This document shows positions 7,991-17,392 of a DNA stretch of 64,000 nt, one piece after another. The translations under genes were made by a program, and so were the position numbers. Numbering within the stretch: position 1 is the first letter of the stretch; every line of letters starts with the position of its first letter. The DNA comes from Paeniglutamicibacter sp. Y32M11. GTDB taxonomy: Bacteria > Actinomycetota > Actinomycetes > Actinomycetales > Micrococcaceae. The stretch spans positions 620,001-684,000 of the forward strand of contig NZ_CP079107.1 of assembly GCF_019285735.1 (NCBI RefSeq), given 5' to 3'. Below the pieces are notes generated by a model that saw only the letters and a list, made by a program, of their open reading frames with translations, was not told where the DNA came from and ran no database searches.

Positions 7991-9046
7991 ATGACGAACA
8001 CAGTCCTCACTCCACCCGCCGCACCAAAGGCGGCCGACGAGCGGGTGGCGTCAAAGGGCGCCATCACTACGCTGCTCGGTCGCCCCGAATTCGGTGCCCT
8101 AGTTGGCGCGGTTGCCATGTTTGCCTTCTTCGCCCTCGTGGCACCCGTATTTTTGCAGCCCTCATCTTTCGCGACCGTGTTGTACGGGTCATCGACCATC
8201 GGTATCATGGCCGTCGGCGTTTCGCTGCTCATGATCGGTGGGGAATTTGACCTCTCCACCGGTGTTGCGGTTATTTCTTCGGCTCTAAGCGCTTCACTCT
8301 TCTCTTGGTACTTTGGAACCAATGTTTGGGTGGGCGTGGTACTTGCATTAATCGTTTCGTTGGCCGTCGGCTTCATCAACGGTTGGATTCTGATCAAGAC
8401 CAACCTCCCGTCCTTCATCGTCACTCTGGCCACATTCTTGATGCTCACCGGTCTGAACCTAGGATTGACGCGCCTGATCGGCGGCTCGGTGTCCACCCCC
8501 TCGATTGCCGATATGGACGGTTTTGAATCGGCTAAGGCGGTCTTTGCCTCTTCGGTGAACATTGCCGGGGTCGACGTGAAAATTACCGTCTTCATCTGGA
8601 TCGCTTTGGTGGCAGTTGCATCCTGGATCTTGCTCCGCACCCGGGTGGGGAACTGGATCTTTGCCGTTGGTGGCGACGACAAGGCCGCCCGTGCGGTAGG
8701 TGTCCCCGTTGTCCGCACCAAGATTGGACTCTTTATGGGTGTGGGTTTCTGCGCCTGGATCCTGGGCATGCACAACCTCTTCGCGTTCGCTACGGTCCAG
8801 TCCGGTGAGGGTATCGGTAACGAATTTCTCTACATCATTGCCGCCGTCATCGGTGGCTGCCTGCTGACCGGTGGCTACGGATCGGCCGTCGGTGGTGCCA
8901 TCGGTGCCTTCATCTTCGGCATGGCCAACAAGGGCATCGTCTACGCCGAATGGAACCCGGACTGGTTCAAGTTCTTCCTGGGTCTGATGTTACTGCTGGC
9001 CACGATCGTGAACCTGGTCGTGAAGAAACGTGCAGAGACCAAGTAG
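7991..9046 (+). CDS. Sugar ABC transporter permease (RbsC-like)
   Basis: Inner-membrane subunit of the CUT2 importer, 351 residues with about eight to ten hydrophobic segments. Family blocks are visible: [56 protein letters not shown] and the late [27 protein letters not shown] 7991 is chosen over the in-frame ATG 7925, because the latter overlaps the intercistronic hairpin and would add a non-homologous leader; GGAAAG stands before 7991. It follows the second binding-protein gene and precedes the ATPase gene. No separate second permease gene exists, so a homodimer is expected. Confidence 0.9.
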   Translation: MTNTVLTPPAAPKAADERVASKGAITTLLGRPEFGALVGAVAMFAFFALVAPVFLQPSSFATVLYGSSTIGIMAVGVSLLMIGGEFDLSTGVAVISSALSASLFSWYFGTNVWVGVVLALIVSLAVGFINGWILIKTNLPSFIVTLATFLMLTGLNLGLTRLIGGSVSTPSIADMDGFESAKAVFASSVNIAGVDVKITVFIWIALVAVASWILLRTRVGNWIFAVGGDDKAARAVGVPVVRTKIGLFMGVGFCAWILGMHNLFAFATVQSGEGIGNEFLYIIAAVIGGCLLTGGYGSAVGGAIGAFIFGMANKGIVYAEWNPDWFKFFLGLMLLLATIVNLVVKKRAETK

Positions 9047-9074
9047 CAGCGCAAGGAACCAAGGAGCGAATCCC

Positions 9075-10016
9075 ATGACCAATACCAAGAATTCCCCGGC
9101 CGCCGAACGTATCGACCAGGCGACGCTGCTACATGAACAGACCGACCCCCTGACGCACACACCAGTTCACCTTCTTGAGCTCAAGGATGTCGGCAAACAT
9201 TACGGCAACATCATCGCCCTGACCGGTGTCACGATGGCCGTGGACACCGGACGCGTCACCTGCGTGCTGGGCGATAATGGAGCCGGAAAATCCACGTTGA
9301 TCAAGATCATCGCAGGATTGCACCAGCACACCACCGGCACCCTGGAAATCATGGGTGCCGAACGAAAACTCAACTCTCCACGAGAGGCATTGGACTCCGG
9401 TATCGCGGCCGTTTATCAGGACCTCGCGGTGGTCTCCTTGATGCCGATCTGGCGCAATTTCTTCCTCGGTTCTGAGCTCACCAAGGGTATCGGCCCGTTT
9501 AAGAGCCTCGACGTGGAGGCGATGAAGAAAATTACCAAGGATGAGCTCGCCGCCATGGGCATCGACCTGCGCGACGTGGAACAGCCCATCGGCCAGCTCT
9601 CCGGTGGCGAACGTCAATGTGTTGCCATTGCCCGCGCAGTGCATTTCGGGGCCAAGGTCCTGATCCTTGATGAGCCCACCGCGGCCTTGGGCGTCAAACA
9701 GTCCGGTGTGGTGCTGCGTTATATTCTGCAGGCCCGTGATCGCGGCCTAGGCGTCATCTTTATTACACACAACCCGCACCATGCCTTCCCCGTCGGGGAC
9801 CGCTTCCTGTTGCTCAAGCGCGGCAAGTCGATTGGTTACTACGACAAGAAGGACATCACCATCGACGAGTTGACCAGCCAAATGGCCGGCGGCGCGGAGC
9901 TGGCTGAGCTAGCTCATGAGCTCGAGCAGGCCGGTGGCCACGACGAGGTGCTCGCCGAAGTAAAGGCCGAGGTTGCCGAGACTCTGGGAACACAAGAACC
10001 AAGCCATCGGGCTTAA
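9075..10016 (+). CDS. Sugar ABC transporter ATP-binding protein, single domain
   Basis: Cytoplasmic ATPase that drives the importer, 313 residues. Walker A is GDNGAGKST (residues 66-74), the signature is LSGGERQ, Walker B is [12 protein letters not shown] and the switch His is in FITHNPHHA. The usual RbsA/MglA partner has two fused ATPase domains of about 500 residues; this one has a single domain with a 30-residue N-terminal and a Glu/Ala-rich C-terminal extension, as in FrcA-type systems, so it should act as a homodimer. AAGGAG lies about 10 bases before ATG 9075; the upstream in-frame TTG at 9030 falls inside the permease gene. Confidence 0.9.
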   Translation: MTNTKNSPAAERIDQATLLHEQTDPLTHTPVHLLELKDVGKHYGNIIALTGVTMAVDTGRVTCVLGDNGAGKSTLIKIIAGLHQHTTGTLEIMGAERKLNSPREALDSGIAAVYQDLAVVSLMPIWRNFFLGSELTKGIGPFKSLDVEAMKKITKDELAAMGIDLRDVEQPIGQLSGGERQCVAIARAVHFGAKVLILDEPTAALGVKQSGVVLRYILQARDRGLGVIFITHNPHHAFPVGDRFLLLKRGKSIGYYDKKDITIDELTSQMAGGAELAELAHELEQAGGHDEVLAEVKAEVAETLGTQEPSHRA

Positions 10017-10035
10017 AACCATGCAAGAAATCTAG

Positions 10036-10069
10036 GGGTGGCTCTCGGCGCGCCCCCGCAGGGCCACCC
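10036..10069. other. Stem-loop downstream of the ATPase gene
   Basis: GGGTGGC (10036-10042) pairs with GCCACCC (10063-10069) around a GC-rich loop in the 115-base gap before the next gene. It may be a partial terminator or a processing signal. Confidence 0.35.
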
Positions 10070-10131
10070 TCGCGAACCGAACACGGAACCCTTCGTCAGC
10101 AACACCAACACCAACAAATAAAGGAGCTCAG

Positions 10132-11178
10132 ATGAGCAGCTTCCCCGATGCCTTGCCCGAGTCCCGGGTCCCGGACTCTCGAGATGCACCGGTGCTCAAT
10201 TGGGGAATTGCCGGCCCCGGATGGATTGCCGAACGATTCATCGAGTCCGTCCGGGCCCATACACACCAGAATCTGGCGGCGGTTGGCTCCCGATCAGCAG
10301 CGCGGGCCGCCGATTTTTCCGCTAAACACTCGATTCCCGCGAGCCATGGAAGCTACAAGGAACTTGCTCAGGATCCGAACGTGGACATCGTCTACGTCGC
10401 TACTCCGCACCCGCACCACTTCGATGTAGCAATGACCGCCATTGAGTCGGGCAAACACGTCCTGATAGAAAAACCCATGGGGATCACCGCCACCGAGGTT
10501 GCGGCCATCATCAAGGCCGCGGACGCCCGACAGGTGTTCGCCGCCGAGGCCATGTGGACATTCTTCCTGCCCAAATTCGACGTGATTACCCAACTGTTGG
10601 AGGCCGGAGCGCTGGGGGAGCTGGTCACCGTTGCGGCAGAATACGGCGAGTACTTTGAACCCGGCCACCGAATCTTTGATCAGGATCTGGCCGGGGGACC
10701 GCTCCTAGATTTGGGTACGTACCCGCTGGCTTTTGTCAGCAGGGTCATGGGCGCCCCCGACACCGTGGCGGCGATCGGCACTCAACACCCCAGCGGGGTA
10801 AACGGCCAGCTTTCGACTCTACTATATTTCGCCGGTGGTGGGCACGGCACGGTGAACACTCACCTCCACAACTTCACCCCCACCACCGCGTTGATCACCG
10901 GAACCGAAGCAACGCTGCACATCGATGGGCCCTTCAACATGCCGGGCGGCTTCACCCTGCGCCATCATGACGGGCGTGAATTACGCTACGACCAGGCGGC
11001 AGGGGCACATCTCGAAGGTCTGCACTTTGAGGCCGCGGCCGTTGCCCGATGCATCGCTCAGGGTTTGACCCAAGCCCCGCAACGTCCCTTGGCTGACACG
11101 CTCATGACGCTAGAACTGGCCGATGAAATTCGCCGTCAGGTTGGCATCACACTCCCCGAAACCACCACACGGAAGTAA
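10132..11178 (+). CDS. Gfo/Idh/MocA family oxidoreductase
   Basis: NAD(P)-dependent cytosolic dehydrogenase of 348 residues. The Rossmann segment starts NWGIAGPGWIAERFIESV, the family Lys-Pro is in LIEKPMG, and the substrate-side block reads GGPLLDLGTYPLAFVSRVMG. That pattern is closest to trans-1,2-dihydrobenzenediol or glucose-fructose dehydrogenase relatives rather than to IolG. AAAGGAG sits 8 bases before ATG 10132. Only 5 bases separate it from the iolG-like gene that follows, so the two are translated from one mRNA. It may interconvert inositol isomers or oxidise a sugar brought in by the neighbouring transporter; the substrate is not known. Confidence 0.86.
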   Translation: MSSFPDALPESRVPDSRDAPVLNWGIAGPGWIAERFIESVRAHTHQNLAAVGSRSAARAADFSAKHSIPASHGSYKELAQDPNVDIVYVATPHPHHFDVAMTAIESGKHVLIEKPMGITATEVAAIIKAADARQVFAAEAMWTFFLPKFDVITQLLEAGALGELVTVAAEYGEYFEPGHRIFDQDLAGGPLLDLGTYPLAFVSRVMGAPDTVAAIGTQHPSGVNGQLSTLLYFAGGGHGTVNTHLHNFTPTTALITGTEATLHIDGPFNMPGGFTLRHHDGRELRYDQAAGAHLEGLHFEAAAVARCIAQGLTQAPQRPLADTLMTLELADEIRRQVGITLPETTTRK

Positions 11179-11183
11179 ACACC

Positions 11184-12218
11184 ATGAAGACCCTGAATCT
11201 TGGACTTATCGGCGTCGGCCGCATCGGCACGATGCACGCCAACAACCTTAATGCGCTGCGACCAACGCTGGCTGATCGCGGCCTGGAGGTGAATCTGTGG
11301 ATCACAGATGTCGCCGCTGACTATGCGCGCACCGTGGCCGTCGGGCTGGGCGCCACCTTCTTTGACTCCGTAAACGCCATGATCGAGGCCGGTGTTGACG
11401 CCCTGCTGATCGCCACCGGAACCATGACGCATCCCGATTTGATCCGGGCCGGGATCGCAGCAAACCTGCCGGTCTTCTGCGAAAAGCCGGTGGCCGGAGA
11501 CGTGGATTCCGCGCTTCCGTTGATCGAAGAAATTGCCGCCAGCAACGGACGGGTGCAAATTGGGCACCAGCGCCGCTTTGATGCCGGGTATCTTGAAGCC
11601 AAACGTCGGTTGGATGCCGGAGACCTGGGCTGGATCCACACCATGCGAGCCGTAACGGGTGACATGGTCCCGCCTTCGCTGGAATTCATCGCCACCTCCG
11701 GAGGGCTGTTCCGTGACTGCTCGGTCCACGACTTCGACATCCTGCGTTGGCTCACCGGCAAGGAAATTGTTGAGGTCTACGCCAAGGGGTCGAACAACGG
11801 AGACCCGGGAATTGGCGCAGCAGGCGATGTAGATACCGCCTTGGCGGTCCTGACCTTTGACGACGGAACCGTGGCCACGGCAAGTGCCACCCGCTACAAC
11901 GGGGCCGGCCACGATGTGCGCCTAGAAATTCAGGGCTCCAAGTCCACCGTGGTGGTTGGGCTCGACGAACAATCAGCCATGCGTTCGGCAGAACTGGGCG
12001 TCGAATTTCCGAGAGGTACCTCGCACCAAACATTCATCGAGCGCTTTGACGGTGCCTACCGCGCGGAATTGGTGGCATTCATCGAGTATGTGCTGGGGGA
12101 GCGGGAAAATCCCTGTTCCGCCTGGGACGCCGTGGCCGCCTCGCGGGTTGCTGACGCTGCCCAAGAATCGTTGCTCACCGGGGCTCCGGTGGCCATCAAT
12201 CCCGTCCCGGTGGCCTAA
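11184..12218 (+). CDS. iolG: Inositol 2-dehydrogenase-like oxidoreductase (IolG family)
   Basis: NAD-dependent dehydrogenase, 344 residues, expected to oxidise myo-inositol to scyllo-inosose, the first step of inositol breakdown. Characteristic segments are LGLIGVGRIGTMHANNL (residues 6-22), FCEKPVAGD with the catalytic-domain Lys, IGHQRRFDAGYLEAKR and FRDCSVHDFDILRWLTG, which holds the conserved Asp and His pair of the IolG group. GGAAG precedes ATG 11184. It lies in one operon with the dehydrogenase before it and the IolE-like gene after it. Activity on another inositol isomer remains possible. Confidence 0.84.
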   Translation: MKTLNLGLIGVGRIGTMHANNLNALRPTLADRGLEVNLWITDVAADYARTVAVGLGATFFDSVNAMIEAGVDALLIATGTMTHPDLIRAGIAANLPVFCEKPVAGDVDSALPLIEEIAASNGRVQIGHQRRFDAGYLEAKRRLDAGDLGWIHTMRAVTGDMVPPSLEFIATSGGLFRDCSVHDFDILRWLTGKEIVEVYAKGSNNGDPGIGAAGDVDTALAVLTFDDGTVATASATRYNGAGHDVRLEIQGSKSTVVVGLDEQSAMRSAELGVEFPRGTSHQTFIERFDGAYRAELVAFIEYVLGERENPCSAWDAVAASRVADAAQESLLTGAPVAINPVPVA

Positions 12219-12275
12219 CACTTCTCAATAAGCACCGCACGCCTTCACCATTTCATGACGCAAAGGAAAACCACC

Positions 12276-13148
12276 ATGAGCACTAGCATTGCCGATCAGC
12301 TTGCCGCTGCCCCCATCTCTTGGGGAGTGTGCGAGGCCGCAGACTGGGGCATCCAGTTGAGTCCGGACCAGGTCCTGAGCGACATGCGGGAACTGGGCAT
12401 TAAAGCCACGGAATTTGGTCCACTGGGTTTTTTGCCCACCGACCCAGCTTCTCGTGCGGCACACCTGGATGGCTACGGGTTGAAGGCAGTTGGCGGTTTC
12501 CTCCCGGTGGTGTTGCATGATCCCGACGTGGATCCGTTGGCACTGGTAACCACCGAATTGACGGCATTCATCGCAGCCGGGGCATCGGTGATGGTACTGG
12601 CCGCCGACTCCGGAACCGGAGACTACGAAGAACACCATGAAATGGACGAGGCACAGTGGGAGGTCTTCGGGAACAACCTACAGGCAGTGGTTGACCTTGC
12701 GGCCGAATCCGGCATCCTCGCCGTGCTCCACCCACATGTGGGCACCATGATCGAATCCGCTTCCTCCGTTCAGCGCTTGCTGGAATCAACCACCGTGCAA
12801 ATCTGCCTAGACACCGGACACCTACTGGTCGGCGGAACCAATCCACTGCAGCTAGTGCAACAGCACGCTGCACGAGTTGGCATTGCTCACCTCAAGGATG
12901 TGCGAGCCGAGATCGCCGCCACCGTCGAACGTGGAGAGCTCGGCTTTGTTCAGGCAGTAAAAGACGGCATGTTTGTCCCGTTGGGTCAGGGCGATTGCGA
13001 GATCGGCCAAATCGTTGAGTTGCTCCAAGAATCGGGTTATCAGGGCTGGTATGTCATGGAACAAGATGCGGTGCTCGATACGACATCCGATGCGGCAGCC
13101 GCCAAGACCGCGGTCCGCGCTTCCATCGATTTCCTCATAAGTTTGTAA
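12276..13148 (+). CDS. iolE: Sugar phosphate isomerase/epimerase, IolE-like inosose dehydratase
   Basis: TIM-barrel protein of the xylose-isomerase-like superfamily, 290 residues, probably dehydrating scyllo-inosose (myo-inosose-2 dehydratase). The N-terminal SWGVCEAADWGIQLSPDQVLSDMRELG resembles IolE. Metal-binding positions are likely in VLHPHVGTMIES, CLDTGHLLVGG and HLKDV. The start is ATG 12276, since AAAGG lies 10 bases before it and the in-frame ATG 12255 has no ribosome binding site. It is the last gene of the plus-strand inositol operon and ends 26 bases before a strong terminator. Assignment to IolE rather than inosose isomerase IolI is inferred from the N-terminus. Confidence 0.8.
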   Translation: MSTSIADQLAAAPISWGVCEAADWGIQLSPDQVLSDMRELGIKATEFGPLGFLPTDPASRAAHLDGYGLKAVGGFLPVVLHDPDVDPLALVTTELTAFIAAGASVMVLAADSGTGDYEEHHEMDEAQWEVFGNNLQAVVDLAAESGILAVLHPHVGTMIESASSVQRLLESTTVQICLDTGHLLVGGTNPLQLVQQHAARVGIAHLKDVRAEIAATVERGELGFVQAVKDGMFVPLGQGDCEIGQIVELLQESGYQGWYVMEQDAVLDTTSDAAAAKTAVRASIDFLISL

Positions 13149-13174
13149 ACACTGCTCACCGTCGTCCAACCCAC

Positions 13175-13221
13175 AAAAATGGCGTAGTCACTTTCCCTGC
13201 GGGAGTGACTACGCCATTTTT
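13175..13221. terminator. Strong bidirectional rho-independent terminator
   Basis: An 18-bp perfect stem (AAAAATGGCGTAGTCACT with its complement) and an 11-base loop end in a T-rich tail on both strands. It separates the iolE-like gene (plus) from the VIT transporter gene (minus). Confidence 0.92.
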
Positions 13222-13252
13222 GTTTTTTCAGGTGAGTAAATGGGGCGCGCTC

Positions 13253-14356
13253 CTAGGCCACCGAGGTGCCGAAGAACAGACCCAAAACGTAGGTGACGGC
13301 CGCGGCACCCAAACCGATAGCCAGCTGACGCAGCCCACGCTTGGTCGGCGAGGCTCCGGAGAGCAGACCGACGACCCCTCCGGTAACCAACAGGGCGACA
13401 CCAACCAAGGCGGCGGACAGCAGGATGGCGGGTGTGCCGCTCATGCCGAAGATGAACGGAAGGATCGGGATGACGGCACCGGAGGCAAAGAAACAGAACG
13501 ACGCGGAGGCCGCGCCCATGGCGGAACCGATTTCCTCGTGCTCCTCGGTATCGGCGATTTCCGCCAGCTCGGAGCGCAGCGAGGTGGAGGGATTGCAATC
13601 GCAGGAGTACATGCCCATGCGTTCGGCGGCGCGGTGCGCAGCATCCTCGTCGCTCATCCCTCGAGCCTTGTAGACCAGCACCAGTTCATTGGCATCCAGA
13701 TCTAGGTCCGGTGCCGCAGCGAGGGTTACCTCGGTGGGTTTGGACGCGTCGAGTAGTTCGCGTTGGGATCGCACGGAGACGTACTCACCGGCTGCCATCG
13801 ACAGCGCGCCGGCCAAGAGCCCGGCGATGCCGGAGAAAAGCACCATGGAGGTCGCCACTCCGGTGGCGCCGATGCCCATGACGAGGGCCAAGTTGGAGAC
13901 CAAGCCGTCGTTGGCCCCGAAGACGGCTGCCCGGAAGTTGCCCGAGAGTCGGTTGCGGCCACGAGTGGCCAAGCCCCTGACGACTTCTTCGTGGACGAGT
14001 TCATCGGCGGCCATTTGCCGCGTCGCGTCGGTGTCCGCGGCATAGGGGGAGTTGCCCTCGGCACGCTGAGCCAGGGCCAGCACAAATACCGAGCCAAAGT
14101 GCCGCGCTAGGAAGCGGAGCATGGTGCGGCGCAACGAGGGGGCAGTGGTCTTGGTCGCGTTCTCGCCCAGAAGATCCCGCCAGTGTTCTTCGTGTCGGGT
14201 TTCGGCCTCGGCCAGGCCCAGCAGGATCAGGCGTTCCTCGCCGGTGCGGTTGTTGGCCAGTTCGCGGTAGACGGCGCCTTCGGCGATTTCATCGGCCAGG
14301 TACTGGCGCCAGCGTTTGATCTGGGCAGGGGTGGGGGTTGGTGCCTGGTGCGGCAT
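13253..14356 (-). CDS. Ferritin-like/VIT-family iron or manganese transporter (MbfA type)
   Basis: Membrane exporter of 367 residues with two parts. Residues about 1-130 form a rubrerythrin-like helical domain with metal-ligand spacing (DEIAEGAVYRELA, ETRHEEHWRDLL, ADELVHEEVVRGL). Residues about 145-367 form a VIT1/CCC1 transporter with GANDGLVSNLALVMG, GALSMAAGEYVSVRSQRE and a run of C-terminal membrane helices. The fused ferritin-like domain probably senses or collects Fe2+ before export. GAGGATG precedes ATG 14356. It stands alone and converges on the inositol operon, with the shared terminator at 13175-13221. Confidence 0.9.
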   Translation of the reverse strand: MPHQAPTPTPAQIKRWRQYLADEIAEGAVYRELANNRTGEERLILLGLAEAETRHEEHWRDLLGENATKTTAPSLRRTMLRFLARHFGSVFVLALAQRAEGNSPYAADTDATRQMAADELVHEEVVRGLATRGRNRLSGNFRAAVFGANDGLVSNLALVMGIGATGVATSMVLFSGIAGLLAGALSMAAGEYVSVRSQRELLDASKPTEVTLAAAPDLDLDANELVLVYKARGMSDEDAAHRAAERMGMYSCDCNPSTSLRSELAEIADTEEHEEIGSAMGAASASFCFFASGAVIPILPFIFGMSGTPAILLSAALVGVALLVTGGVVGLLSGASPTKRGLRQLAIGLGAAAVTYVLGLFFGTSVA

Positions 14357-14592
14357 ACTCTCATCCTCGTTAGGCGTTCATGGCCACGGCTGGCCATGTG
14401 ATGGGGAGGCCCAATGAGAATAATTTGGGTACGTTGAGCCTCGGGCCACCAAAATGTGGACCGAAGGTCTCGTTCGCCCAGAGTCGGAAAATTGCCCGTG
14501 CCCTTAGGTGGATTGCCGGGTTACTACGTTGTAACCAGTATGTCGACGCACCGCTTCCCCGCAAGTTCTGCGGGTGTGGGAACTACTCCCCT

Positions 14593-14940
14593 TCAACCCA
14601 CGAGTCTAGCGGTCGGAAGCGGAAGGGAAAATTTGATGAGACTAAAAAACAGGGTCCTTCCGGAGGCATGTCCGCGCAGCGGCACCCTGACCACCAATTG
14701 GCTGGTGACGGCATCCCACCGCGGTCTGCCCACCGCGTCGGCAAGAGCTGCGGCTAGGGCGGCTCCATCCGCGACGTGAAAGGACTGCCAGGTGCCCGAG
14801 AGCCGGAGTTCAAGTACCGAACGGTGCACATCAAGCAGGGGGAGGACGGGGATCGAGGGTGCCATGATGCAGGCAAAACCTTTCACTAGCTCTTGCCCCA
14901 GCCTCATGGCGGGGGCCGCTTCCTCATCCGAACCACCCAT
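14593..14940 (-). CDS. Hypothetical small protein, doubtful
   Basis: A 115-residue open frame that I do not recognise. It reads in the same direction as the DinB gene upstream and starts 65 bases after that gene's stop. The middle part (VHRSVLELRLSGTWQSFHVADGAALAAALADAVGRP) looks like natural protein sequence with alternating beta and helical character, while the C-terminal 30 residues are less convincing. The two strands carry competing open frames here. No clear Shine-Dalgarno sequence was found. The flanking stretch 14357-14592 shows no gene or structure that I can support. Confidence 0.35.
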   Translation of the reverse strand: MGGSDEEAAPAMRLGQELVKGFACIMAPSIPVLPLLDVHRSVLELRLSGTWQSFHVADGAALAAALADAVGRPRWDAVTSQLVVRVPLRGHASGRTLFFSLIKFSLPLPTARLVG

Positions 14941-15005
14941 GAACTGCGGGTTGGTGTGCGGCCAGTCGGAGCTTGGCGCCGCATCTCGTGAAGCTGAAAA
15001 TCACT

Positions 15006-15584
15006 CTACCGTGACTGCGAAGCGGAGAGGATTTTTTGCTGTAATTCCTTCCATTCCGTTGCGTCATATGGCGGAATATTCGTGTTCTCCTTCAGCAGCC
15101 CGGTGGACCCATCGATGAGTTCGCGCACGATGTCCAGGTGTCCGGCATGGCGCGAATTTTCCACATTCATGTGCAGCAAGAGCCGACCCAGAGTGGTCTG
15201 CCGGGTCTCGGGGCGCCACCAAGGCACCGTGGCCGGAGCTTCAAGCGGCAGCGCGTTGATGTTGGCGTCCGCTGCGGAGATGGCCCGCTGGTAGAAGTCC
15301 ATGATCTCTTGGCGCGAGATCTCGGCCGGAACCCACATGTCGGCGCTCGGCTCGGGATCGGCTTCTAGCGCCGCATAACGCTCGTCGGTGATCGTGAAGC
15401 CGAGGCATTGCACAAAGTAGCCGTATTCGACCGACGCCAGATGCTGGATCACACCCAAAATGTTGGTGCCCGAACCAACCATCGGTCGGGTGACCTCCGC
15501 GTCGCTGAGTCCCTCGGCCTTCCACAACACCGCCTGACGTGAACGGTTGAGATAGGTGATCAGGTGGTCTTTGAAATCGTCCAT
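15006..15584 (-). CDS. DinB/DUF664 family protein
   Basis: Four-helix-bundle protein of the DinB superfamily, 192 residues, whose members include thiol-dependent transferases of actinobacteria. The conserved metal His positions are likely in GVIQHLASVEYGYF, LLLHMNVENSRHAGHLDIVRELIDG and the related spacing. The start is set at ATG 15584 (MDDFKDHL), where family members begin; an upstream in-frame ATG would add 16 residues of poor match. It is a single gene between the symporter gene and the doubtful small gene. The function is not established; the family often acts on small thiols or electrophiles. Confidence 0.82.
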   Translation of the reverse strand: MDDFKDHLITYLNRSRQAVLWKAEGLSDAEVTRPMVGSGTNILGVIQHLASVEYGYFVQCLGFTITDERYAALEADPEPSADMWVPAEISRQEIMDFYQRAISAADANINALPLEAPATVPWWRPETRQTTLGRLLLHMNVENSRHAGHLDIVRELIDGSTGLLKENTNIPPYDATEWKELQQKILSASQSR

Positions 15585-15704
15585 GCACTTCAGCCTAAAC
15601 GGGCGGGGTGATGCTGGGAATAGCTGCCACACAGCGGAAAGGACCCGCTGGTTGCTCGATGATGAGCAAACGGCGGGTCCTCCCGGTGGCGGGTCCGCAG
15701 TGGA

Positions 15705-17231
15705 CTAGCGGATCGCTGCCTCGTTGAGGTCGGCACCTTCTGCATCGCTCTGCCCAGCGACCCGTGCTTCCCAGCGGGTGATGACCGAGGTCGCCGTGGG
15801 ACGGGTGAGCAGTGAAACCAGCACAAATGTCAGTGCCGAGGCGATGAGTCCGAAGTAGATCGGCTCATTGGCGTACACGCCATCAAATTGGTTCTCCGCC
15901 TGGATCTCCAAAATGATCATGGTGCCCAGGGTGACCACGGATCCGGCCGCCATCGAGGCTGCGGCGCCGATTCCGTTGCCACGCTTCCAGATGAGCCCGC
16001 CAATAATGGCGACCAGCAACCCGCCAACCAGGATGTCGTAGGCGATGGTCAGGGCCGCGACAACGTCGGAAACCATGATGGCCAAGACGATGCTCACCAG
16101 ACCCAGCAGCAGCACCCAGATGCGGTTGGCGCGCACATCGTGCTCGGGGTTCTGATTGGTATTGACCTGCAGATTCTTACCGAACCAGCTGGCCACAAAC
16201 GGGGTGACATCGGTGCGGGCTACGGTTGCCGCGGCAATCAGGGCACCGGATGCGGTGGACATCATTGCGGCAACGGCGGCGGCTAAAACCAGACCGCCAA
16301 TTGCGACGGGGAGCAACTGAGTAGCAACCTCGGCATACACCACGTCCTTGTTGCTGTCGGCCCCAATGATCTCCGGGAGAACGACCTTGGCGGCCATGCC
16401 AATGATGGCGCCCGCGGCTCCGTAGAGAACGCAGTAGATGCCCGCGGTGGTGCCGCCCCAACGAGCTACCTTCGGGGTTTTAGCGGTGAAGACGCGCTGC
16501 CAGATGTCTTGACCGATGAGCAGGCCCAGGGTGTAGACCACGAAGTAGGTGATGATGGACTGCACGCCGATACCGGTGAAGCTGAAGAATTCGTCCCCGA
16601 TGCGTTCGCGGATCCCGTTCATGCCACCGGCGGCATTCAGGGCGAAGGGCAACATCAAGAAGAAGATACCGATGGTCTTGATGACAAATTGCACCTGGTC
16701 GGCCAGGGTGATGGACCACATGCCACCGATGGTGGAGTAGATGACCACGATGACTCCGCCGATGGCGATGGCCATCCAGCGTTCCCAGCCGAAGAGGACC
16801 ACAAAGATGGTTGCGTAGGCGCTGGTGGAAGTGGCGCAGAGCATCAGCGTATAGGCCAACATAACGATGCCCGAGGTATTGGTCGCCGCCTTGCTGCCGT
16901 AACGCAGGGTGAGCATTTGCGACACGGTGAAGATCTTCAGGCGCTGGAGTGTGGGAGCGAAGAGCAGTGAGAGCAAGATGACGCCGGCCCCGATGGCCAC
17001 CACCAGCCACATTCCCGAGATGCCCCACTTGTAACCCAAGCCCACGCCGCCCACGGTGGAAGCTCCACCCAGCACGACGGCCGCCATGGTTCCGGTGTAG
17101 AGGAAGGGACCCAGCCTGCGGCCGGCAACTAGGTAGTCGCTGCTGTTCTTGGTGCGCGATTTTCCCCACCATCCGAAGATGAGCATGGCCGCCAGATAGA
17201 CGGCGACGATAATGCCATTGATATGTTCCAT
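15705..17231 (-). CDS. Sodium:solute symporter family protein
   Basis: Membrane importer of the SSS family, 508 residues with about thirteen hydrophobic segments. Family features are SDYLVAGRRLGPFLYTGTMAA near the N-terminus, GGASTVGGVGLGYKWG, the Na+-site region QLLPVAIGGLVLAAAVAAMMSTASGALIAAATV, and GLLIGQDIWQRVF. ATG 17231 is chosen because homologues begin MEHINGII; 24 further codons upstream lack similarity. It is divergent from an XRE-cupin regulator, which probably controls it. The ureohydrolase and TPP decarboxylase about 4 kb away suggest a guanidino compound or polyamine as substrate; this is inference. Confidence 0.87.
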   Translation of the reverse strand: MEHINGIIVAVYLAAMLIFGWWGKSRTKNSSDYLVAGRRLGPFLYTGTMAAVVLGGASTVGGVGLGYKWGISGMWLVVAIGAGVILLSLLFAPTLQRLKIFTVSQMLTLRYGSKAATNTSGIVMLAYTLMLCATSTSAYATIFVVLFGWERWMAIAIGGVIVVIYSTIGGMWSITLADQVQFVIKTIGIFFLMLPFALNAAGGMNGIRERIGDEFFSFTGIGVQSIITYFVVYTLGLLIGQDIWQRVFTAKTPKVARWGGTTAGIYCVLYGAAGAIIGMAAKVVLPEIIGADSNKDVVYAEVATQLLPVAIGGLVLAAAVAAMMSTASGALIAAATVARTDVTPFVASWFGKNLQVNTNQNPEHDVRANRIWVLLLGLVSIVLAIMVSDVVAALTIAYDILVGGLLVAIIGGLIWKRGNGIGAAASMAAGSVVTLGTMIILEIQAENQFDGVYANEPIYFGLIASALTFVLVSLLTRPTATSVITRWEARVAGQSDAEGADLNEAAIR

Positions 17232-17392
17232 GAGCGTTCGCCTTTGCAGTGGAGCGAGTGAACAAGCACAACGGAGATGCCTGCAAGTAAACATTTGTTG
17301 CACTACAGGCTATTGTGAGTTGGCTTACACGTCAATTGGCCTAAGCTAGATGAACCAAATATTTCTTTAAGTCCCTACGGAGATCTGCGCCG

